Origin: Pseudomonas sp. Root562 | GTDB taxonomy: Bacteria; Pseudomonadota; Gammaproteobacteria; Pseudomonadales; Pseudomonadaceae | DNA: 64,000 nt | Assembly: GCF_001427125.1 (NCBI RefSeq) | Contig: NZ_LMGK01000022.1 | Location: forward strand, 38,126-102,125 | Direction: 5' to 3' | Part shown: positions 43,901 through 52,100 of the stretch, in pieces | Layout of the letters: each line of letters begins with the position of its first letter | How positions within the stretch are numbered: position 1 is the first letter of the stretch | Translations under genes and position numbers: made by a program | Notes under the pieces: generated by a model | What the model was told of the DNA's origin: nothing | Databases searched by the model: none | Seen by the model: the letters and a program-made list of their open reading frames with translations, nothing else

Positions 43901-46138
43901 GCCTGTTCGCGGAAGCACAAAAGCGTTGCTTGCCCGCTTATATTGGTTAGCTGCCTGGCTGAGCGTCAGCCCACCGCCACCGGCATACACACAACGCATC
44001 GCAAACCGGTAGCTCACGCCGTATCTGAGCGGGGGTGGCCGTCGCTCTTCACCGGCATGGTAGCGACCAGGCAAGTCCAGGTGACGAACAAAAGGCGGTT
44101 TCGGGGCGCTCGCCATGGCGTCAACTTTGTCAGTCAGATGGGTCTGTTTGAGGACGTTGTCGTTCGGTCCGGTATCAACGCCCATGGGCGAGCCATCCCA
44201 TATCGCCACGGATTCTTCGACGATCAAGTCCTTTTTATCCTTCGATACCGGCTGCGACATGACTCGGGTGATCGGCGTGATACGGGCTCGCTCAAGGTCC
44301 ATGCGTTGTGGTGATGTCGCAGTGCCGATCAGCGGTCGCACAATCCCATCGAGTCCTTCGAGCCCCTCGAAACGAACATGGCGCTCCATCAGACAGCGCC
44401 AGGGCGAGGGTGGCAGGGGGTGATTGCGCAGGACCTGAACATCGATCACATGCCCAACGACCAGGTCCTCGGCATACAGCGTATCTTTGGCGGCGTCTTT
44501 TTTTACGTATGCCATGACCGCCAGTTCTTCCAGCACACCAATGCTGCGGCGTCGATCATTGAGGCAGAAGCCGACCGTGGCATAACGCTGGCCCGCGTCC
44601 ACTGGTACACGAAGCTTGTCAGCAGCCGGATCAGGGGTATCCGCATCGGTGTGCAGTGCCTGATCAACGGCTCGGCGGACATCGAGCGTGGTCAGCACAA
44701 AACGCTGACCTTCCACACCACACGCCTCAGGTAGCAGGCACCCGGACATCGGGACCAGACCGCTGTGATGATCGCAGCTGTCGAGCCAACTCTGCCGATC
44801 CGTGTTATCGCAAGCCGCCGATAGCGCGAGCTCGGCGCGGGTCGCCGGCAAAAAACCGACCACCTTGCCACTGACGACCTCCAGACAGACGGCCGTTGCT
44901 GCCCGCGAAACGGAACAAAGCTGTTGGTCGGCCCCCAGAAACCCATAGAAGTAACCGTCATCGACCGGCGCAGGACGCCCCGCCAGTAGGCTACGGACAT
45001 CCTCAATCTCGATTTCCGCATCGAACGCCAACCCGAATAGACGAGCAAGCGACGGGCTGGACTGCAGGGCAAAGAATGCCTGGCTGATCGCATCCTTCAT
45101 TGCCTGCTGAACATCGGGATCAATGGTCTTGGCGTCAGAACTTTCAGGCCAGTTTCCATAGTGCTGGATCGCAACGTGCTCTTGCATCTCCGGGGAGTCG
45201 CTGGTCATCGGAACGACAGAAGCTGCGGTGGGCTTCGCGCACGGAGTGATACAAGATGAGCTTTGCAAATCATTGGTGATCTTGCAGTAGCGCTGATTCA
45301 TTCGAACCCGTACGGAGTCGGTGCTCTTGTAGGCGGTGCTTAACCGCTGCGCAAGCACGGGGAGCAGTGTTTCTTTATTGGCGCTGTCGGGTATTTTCGA
45401 CGCCTTTTTGAGCAACGTCAGTCGCGCCTGATAATCAGCCTTCGACACATCTCTTTTGCGTTGAAGGACCTCAGGATTCAGTATGGCGGCGCAGACGCGC
45501 TCGCCCCTTGTCTGTTCAAGGTAATGCGCAAACGCTGCATGACCGACAGGCAGTACCGTCGTTATCGTCTCTGTTGTGCCCTGCCCCGAACCACCGCCCT
45601 TCAGCGATCCATTGTCATTGAGATTGCTCTGTATATCACCCGGTGAGTGCTCTGGGACACTGTCCTCGAGCCCCATGGAGAAACCTTCATTTTTGGCGGT
45701 GTGCCTGAGTGCTTCCTTAAGCACGGTCCATGGCGAAGCCATGGTTTCGACGCAAGTACCCACATCACACTTTCCAAGCGAGCAGAAGAAAGTCTCCTTC
45801 CATTTTTCGTTGATCTGTTGCCATTGAGGCGGCGTTTTAGTGGAAGGATGGGTCACACGCAGAAGCCGAAGCCGGGCCTCTATTTTATCGCCGGTTCCAT
45901 CACACTCGGGGCGCGTCTGTCCCTGAACTTTGATTCGTTGGAGATAGAGCGAGAGGCGATAGTCTTTTTCGGCAAACCACTTGGCAATATCTTTGGGCCA
46001 GTCTTCCAGGTTGCACTGCGCATCGCCCTCCTCTACCAATGGCGTTGCCAGGATCGTCACTGCAAGACGGGTTACATTCCCTTCAGTCACCAACCCGTTG
46101 GGTACCACGCGAAAGACCGGGACCACATTGATCGTCAT
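41000..46138 (-). CDS. giant unknown protein, cysteine-rich (1712 residues)
   Basis: An intact 1712-codon frame that I cannot assign to a family. It begins MTINVVPVFRVVPNG with no evident signal or membrane segment. It has more than 30 cysteines, many in close pairs (Cys-X5-Cys in FFCSLGKCDVG, a KERCKDKCKEQEKC cluster near 1580, CEVGASAC), unusual for a cytoplasmic protein of this size. The middle and end look like beta-rich modules with repeated R-x-R and aromatic motifs; the C-terminus reads GNFVVFLSEFERFMPATYT. Its ATG overlaps the stop of the 2819-codon gene (ATGA), so the two products are made together. Full length without stops argues for selection. Confidence 0.85.
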   Translation of the reverse strand: MTINVVPVFRVVPNGLVTEGNVTRLAVTILATPLVEEGDAQCNLEDWPKDIAKWFAEKDYRLSLYLQRIKVQGQTRPECDGTGDKIEARLRLLRVTHPSTKTPPQWQQINEKWKETFFCSLGKCDVGTCVETMASPWTVLKEALRHTAKNEGFSMGLEDSVPEHSPGDIQSNLNDNGSLKGGGSGQGTTETITTVLPVGHAAFAHYLEQTRGERVCAAILNPEVLQRKRDVSKADYQARLTLLKKASKIPDSANKETLLPVLAQRLSTAYKSTDSVRVRMNQRYCKITNDLQSSSCITPCAKPTAASVVPMTSDSPEMQEHVAIQHYGNWPESSDAKTIDPDVQQAMKDAISQAFFALQSSPSLARLFGLAFDAEIEIEDVRSLLAGRPAPVDDGYFYGFLGADQQLCSVSRAATAVCLEVVSGKVVGFLPATRAELALSAACDNTDRQSWLDSCDHHSGLVPMSGCLLPEACGVEGQRFVLTTLDVRRAVDQALHTDADTPDPAADKLRVPVDAGQRYATVGFCLNDRRRSIGVLEELAVMAYVKKDAAKDTLYAEDLVVGHVIDVQVLRNHPLPPSPWRCLMERHVRFEGLEGLDGIVRPLIGTATSPQRMDLERARITPITRVMSQPVSKDKKDLIVEESVAIWDGSPMGVDTGPNDNVLKQTHLTDKVDAMASAPKPPFVRHLDLPGRYHAGEERRPPPLRYGVSYRFAMRCVYAGGGGLTLSQAANQYKRASNAFVLPRTGGQVFRRNESILSPDVLMLVGDAIQERDVMGFESSLEVILRTANGTLGNAQGMFPKKDKDASYVDLDKRAFPHSTKRIIMPPPVGMEDAARHSMFDGQSGIENWTHGAMPLLDYHGGYPKCRDHVERGWNDEEVIVKRSDPTYATGQGVAAFHLRKTPAEFKADDRFYPDPAARYLVIGLLRKGSKTYVRQPGNTLLTCIPFYGSAPVQGLLEAKHYNSVMPVMITFEARLDLKSCKVVDQGVALLEADRLRVKARSVIIALAPFDEVEVHLWCVPDVVTLEKQFALPQYMKSIGANVAGQLWTHVSETGPIEELGAVQIIKAVHALNRPATDPVLVLDSKCASRIRRKGADGAERPNASAELVLKGKLQLPTASADSYELYLKCVSPHSSRFDDDQRGRTLSKRRAAQWPKYAEQKVDNDADEHCEKNTQEKDCMSARSIFGFDVSSSGKVTLPMSTVLLVRGDDVPPPEPWEGQPPALDVKSILREAVRQPAPLDADDLVDPAVGKVALSHQFADEKARRLFVRPVAIGRHAPFFNTRTTFGQDYDRQRVQRRISPLRAGDQSRVGTEQEVWLDAMMRPQPPELLACEPSFTFLQCSAREQAMVTMTRFADVRIRIKRPWFSSGEGEMLGIVLTRKGTADEGLVNDDTSAQAPFTRWGGDPIWVGGEGETELTEINQFDWGRCRHAYRVIEHYDFPVADTECEVGASACTSIKPVSLLLFEPHFDVDREEWYVDVPLRRRKSADPFVRFVLVRYQQHTAEGFEKTSPPVESWAKLLPLRDVEVICSYKERCKDKCKEQEKCDDEANAETKDWCVSVLVKGLSHRGPSMAPGLTGSDEAVPRMRMRLFHESVLGDAAPLSQAPLRRRPVLLPDDPDGHKFERGVPWHRVADGLDECKFVATITAQRRAKLGSGNFVVFLSEFERFMPATYTDDFAEPVTWDDIKNKDTLVESGARFSVRIEVPPLK

Positions 46139-49100
46139 AGGGCACCTTTGAGCAACGAAGAATCGAAATACTCCGAGTATGTTTTCCAGCCGTCTTTCAT
46201 GCTGCGAGTGTCCCTGATCGCCTCTTCACTACGTGGTGGAGGGAGGTCTTGCTCGTCGGGCGACTGGCGCCCCACGCTGGCATAGGTGCTGGAGTCGATG
46301 GACGCGAGTTCGAGGTAAGGATCGCGCGGATAGGTTTGTCTCATATGATTGGCGGTTTTCTTCGCTCCGCCAGCCGCTTTCCCGCCGTCGTTACTCAGTT
46401 TGTTCTGGGAGTAATGGGCACGTACCTGATAGCTGAACTGGGCAAAACCTACCTTGAACGAAAACGCGAACACTGCCTCGCCCTGCATGGAGCCGCTTCC
46501 GGTGTCCATGGTCAGGCGGACATACAGGCAGGCGGAAAATGTGAAAATCCAGATATTCGCCGAACCTCCGGCAAAGAAAGTGCCGGAGATCTCCGTCACC
46601 CGCTTCCCGTTCTTCAGTTCAACCGTGCGAATTGCAAACCCGGCCTGAACACGCCCCTGGCCAACGAGCGGGCCGAACATGAAAGCTCCGCCGACACCGA
46701 ATTCCAGGCCCATTTCGAAGCCGACGATCTCTTGAGCGGTGGAAAGAATGGCCAGGTACCCAGAACCCGCCCACGGAAGGGCCGAGATCATGAACGGTGC
46801 CATGCGTCGCCCAAGCGATACCGAGAACAAGGCTTGGTCGTCGCTGAAGGGCAAGTCGGCGGCAATGCCGACCGTGACATTGGAGAAGCTGAGCGCGCCC
46901 AGGGTAATGATGCCGATGTCCAACCCGTAACCGACCCGAATGCCCGGCGTCCCGCGCAGAGGTTCCAGATAGACACCGGAGGCGCCGATAGAAAGCGACT
47001 CCTGCAGTTGCTGAACAAATTCCAGTGCGGGACCGATTTCAAAGTCCTGGAAGTCGGCATCGAACGAAACCTTTTCCCCTCGCGCCATGCGGAAAGTGGC
47101 ACCGCCAAATATCAGCCTTATCGCTTCGATGCCGAACTGGTGCACCAGATTGATATTGAATGCACCGATTGCCCCCTGTGTCTCGAAGGTGAACTGCTCG
47201 GGATCCAGCAGATTGACCTCGGAAAAAACCCCGACCTCGAACCGGCAGCCCGGTTGGGGAGAAAACAATGCGGTGGGGCCGCCGTCCGTCAGCGAAACTC
47301 CGAAGTCGTAACGCAACGTCTGCCGGGTCGGTACCAAGGCACTGATGCGATCCTCGATCTCGTCACGCAATCCCGAGATATCGATAAAACTGAGGATGTC
47401 ACCGCGCAACACCCGCTCAGTGATCGACTGCAACCCTTTGAGTATGAGAACGGGCGCTGCCTGGCCCGAGGACCAGAGTGAAGCGAAAGCCATAATCTTT
47501 TCACGTTTCACCGGATCTGAAAGTGGATCCTCCAGTGGCAACTCATCAACCAGTTTTTTCTCGATGAACAGGAAATCAAAGGCATCGCCCTCGCCTTCGG
47601 GTGGTGAAAGCGCGGCATCCAGTTCCCTGGTATCGATCCATGAAGCGTTTTTGTCCAGCCACTCAATAAGGTCCTGACGAGTTTTGTAGAGCGTTGCATA
47701 GATTTGGCGCAGACCGTTGGGGCCATTACCGAAGAAGTCCTTGGCATAACGAGCAAGCACGCTCAGCAATGCATCCGGCAGGCCTTTTATCCTGTTCTGC
47801 ACATGTTGATACAACTGCTGCAGAACCGCTTGCGCGCGTAGCAGATTGTCCGGCTCAAGAATCTTGGGTGTTTGAGGCGCAATGATGAAGTCCCGCAGCG
47901 TTGTCTTGTCTAATCGTTGTGCGTTCAGCACCGTATCAAGATTCAACTGAGCAGTACCGCCCTGAGGTTCCTCGAATGTCGCAAACATGTCTGCCGGGAG
48001 CGTCAACAATTGGCGACCTTGGGTGACCAGACGCCGCGTTTCGGCATCGATAAAGCCGGCCGGCAATCCCAATTTCGGATCGATGATCCGCGCCAGCGCT
48101 GCGTCCAGTCCGGCCAGCGGAGCACGCACTAACTTTTCCAGCTGCTTGAAGATGGCATTCAATGTTTCCAGCAGAGACTTCGCGAATTCTGCAGTCTGTT
48201 GCTGAAGGGTGGTGACAGCAGCAAGGATGTCCTTTGCCGCCTCTTCTACGTCCCCGGTGAGCGAAGGCGCCCGCCTGCCCAGTTCCTTTAGCGCCCCCCC
48301 GACAACGAGTATCGCCCCTTCGTCTTTGACATATTTTCCAAGTTCAGTGACCACATCCAAAACCGCCTCAAGCACCGATACCAGGAGCATCGCTTGTACC
48401 TGCAGCACCCTGGTGAGAACGGCCGCTGGATCGGGCTGATCGGCAACCGCCCTTTCAAGCGTCTGGGCAGCGTCCTTGAACCTCACCACACCACAAAAGG
48501 CCTTGGCGCCGTCTACGAGGACGCAATGCAATAGCTTCTGAGAATGGGCGGTGCCTAACTTGATGCACTTCGAGAGTTTTCCATCATCAATGTTTTCCAA
48601 TTCGACCAGATTTTTTTTGGAGTCACTGTCGAATTTTTCAACGTCGACCTTGAGTTTCTTCGCCTGCTCCATGAGGTCGCGAATCTGTTTGAGCGGCTCC
48701 TCGACGGTGCTCAGATCAATGATTGGCTGCGAGTCCCACTCCTTGCTCTCGGATTCTTTGCATGCCTGACGCTCGTCATCGGACGCTGATGCAAAGCCCT
48801 TGAACGATAGGGCAACGTCTTTGGCAGTCGTGATCAGAAACAAACCAAGCTGCTCTACCGCTCCGGCAAACTGAGGCCCGCCCACTCCCAGGGCTAACTC
48901 TGCCAAGCAACCGAGTATCCCTGCCAGATTGCCCTGGCGCATAAAGTCTTTGAGCCATGACAGTTGGCCACGGAAATGCAGCAGCCGGTAGCATTCCGCA
49001 TTGATCCGCCCGAGGATTGCCTCTGTCTGAGCCGAAACCTCAGTTTTTTTGAGATCACCAACAAACGTCTCTAACCGGTAAATGTAGAGATTCATCGCGA

Positions 49101-52100
49101 CAAGCGCGTCATCCTGCGTCACCAGTTCATCGCGCTCTTCAATGGTGAATCGTGCCTTCTTTGCTTCCTCGATCAACGGCTGGATCAAGATCGTGGCTAA
49201 TGCAACCGGTGACTTGTCAGGGCGTTCCAGCAGCGATTTCAAAACGTCGCCAATATCAGAATCCTTGAGCCGGATAGAGCCAAAGGTCGACTTCAATATC
49301 TCTTGATAGGCGCTTTTTTCGGCTTCGAATATTTCAGGAAGGTCGGGCCAAGGTATGAGCCTGAAGCGGTCGGGGATGACGCTGGAGAATTCCTCTTGCA
49401 GCTTTTCAGAGACTGTTTCGACGATCAATTTGCGCAATCCTGCGTCGAAGCCTGCCGGATCTTTCTCCAGACTCTGTAGTAGCTTGACGAGGCCAGTCGG
49501 CACCCCTAATTGGGTCAACGCTGCGCGCAAGTTGCCCACAGCGCGATCAAGCAGCGTGCGCAAACTGGCGGCGAAAGTTTCCACCGGCCGACGCGCAAAC
49601 TCCCCGAGCACCAGCAGGAAACGGCCAGCGGCTTCTTGTAGGGCCGATAACTTGCCGGGCATCTGCAACACGTCTTCTTCGGCGATTGCCTCGTTCAGGC
49701 GCATGCGCAGCATCAACCGGGTTTCGTCCAGAACAGGAAACAGTGACGCGAGGGTTAACTGTTGCGACGCGTCGTCGGTGCTGAATTCTCGAGTGTGGCT
49801 TTGCAGCTGCCGTTCCAGTTCTACCCACTGGGCCTCGAATGCCTGAAGCAGATCGGAGAGCGGCAGGAGGACACGCTCCTTGAGCATTTTGCGCGTTGCT
49901 TCGACCGTGTCCGCAACGGCAAGGCCAAAGTCGAGGGCCTGCTCGAGCGCAGGCAATATGTCAGAGAGGGCACCGCTGTCGTCCACCAGCTCAAACAGGT
50001 CTGCAAAGGTTATGGTGCCGAGGAGTTTCGCATCCGAGGCAAAGAAGCTCTTGGCGATTGTTTTCGGGCCTCCACTGGTGGGGGCAGCGAGCACCACGCC
50101 ATCACCGGCCGCGTACTGTTTGGTGTCGTAGAGATGGGCAATTGACCTATAGCCATCCGCTGCCAGCGGCGAACACTTAGGCGCGGTAAAACGTCTGCAC
50201 AATTCGTCCGATGGCCCGTCCTTGAACGTGGGTGATTCGTGCCCGAGGGGTCCCAGTTCGCGGCTTAGTCCTCTCAGTACTGCGTTTGGCCGGGCAAACC
50301 CCGCGGTCCGGTCGCCGTTATTACCCACATCGAGAACCGGGCCTTCGCCGTTGAAGTGAAGATAGACACCCAGCGGATTCGGTTGCAACGCTTTGTCGTC
50401 CGATACTGCAAATCCCTCTCGGACATAGCAACCGTCATAGTAGGCCGTGACGGTCTTTGCTTCGGCTCCGGTCAATTTCCCCGGACCGTCCAGACTGATA
50501 TCCGCCCATTCAAGCGCCGGAAAAAACGGTGGCTCACCCGCGCCCTCCAGTACGGATGACGATTGGAATTCATCGCATGGCCCCACCCAACTGTCGGCCG
50601 GTAGCGGCGAGAGGTTGCGTCCCGTGACGCGAACACACAGCCGCTGGGTGCAGAGGTCGGTATCTCCCCTCTTCTTGGCTTGGGCGTACGGCAATTTGGC
50701 CCCGCCGAATGACCATATCCGCTCGTTGACTGTACCGTTGTAAACAACTGCCAGTTTGGCCAGTACGCCTGGGTCGCCAATTGCAACATTATCGACAAAC
50801 ATCATCTGCGCTTCGGTCGAGGCGCCCCCGACCGAGAGGCTGAATTTCAGTGGATTAAGGTCCGCCGCCCTAACCGGCCAGAAGGCAAGTCCGACGGTCG
50901 CCTGCGGAATGGAGGCCCCATACGGATCCGCAATCTCGATCGCCGAAGGGTCTTGGACAATAACCTTGGCGCATGGCCACCCGCGACCGGCACAAGGCTG
51001 TTCCAGGCGGGGGAAATTCAGCTCGGGCGTCGACAAGGTGATGAACATGCGCTGCACCTGTACGGCCCGCAGCTTGCCATCGGCGGTGTGGACGATGCGC
51101 CGCTCGGTCAGCTTGACGAAGGTTGCCTGGTGACCTGTCGGCATCAGATAACCTTTGTATGCCACACGCACACGCAGATCACGCCCCAATAGGCTGTTGT
51201 GCTCCCAGCGACAGATCGACAGGCCGTCAAAGGCCGGACGCTTGTCAAAGATCTGCGGCGCACCACGTGCCTTTAGCAGCAGTGCCGGGAGGGGCGGATT
51301 AAAGTGTGTGTCGTGACGAAACGTCGCGCCAAGCGCTGAGAGCGCCAGCTCGCTCACGTCCAGGCTTCTGGGGGCGTAGATCGCCTGGCCGGGGTCCAGT
51401 TCCGCCAGGGTGTAACCCGGTTCAGTAGAGAATTGATCGGAGTCGGCGACCAGCTCGCCTGCCTTGCCGTCCTGGTTCTGCTTGCGCTTGCCAATGACCG
51501 GCAGGCCGTAGGCACCCGACAGCAACAACAGTTGATGTCGGTCGTTGGCGCTCAACCCGGTACGAAACTGGGCTTCCTTGCGTTGCTCACTGACGTCACC
51601 GCTGAGAATCTGCTGGCATTTCTGGATCAGGCCTGGACCTGCGACAGCGGGCGGAGCGGTGGGGACAGTAAAATCCTCAGGTGGGAGGGACGCAGTCGGG
51701 GCCCGGGGTAATAACCACGGCGCCTTATTGCCATAGGGCGGTGCTCCGAACACTTCGTCACGTTTGCCAGCCGGCCAGGGTCGCAATGCTTCGGCACGGT
51801 AGTCCGGGGTGGCGACCACACGAATGTCCGACGAGTGCGGACCATAGCGGCCGTCAATCAATAGTCGCAGTGACCAAAGACGAGACGGCTCGGATAAGTA
51901 CGAACATTTGTACGCAAACTTTTCTGCGGGTGCGTCGACGAAGACCTGTTTCGGCACCGGTGCATCTGTCAGGAAGATGGCGCGCTGTGACGGCGAAAAA
52001 ATGAGCCGCGAAACCAGTTCAAGTGAGGTCTCGTCCGGCTTCGGCAGACGAGCCAGCGCGCTGCGGACACTGTTCATGTGAGTGAACACGGTACGCTGCC

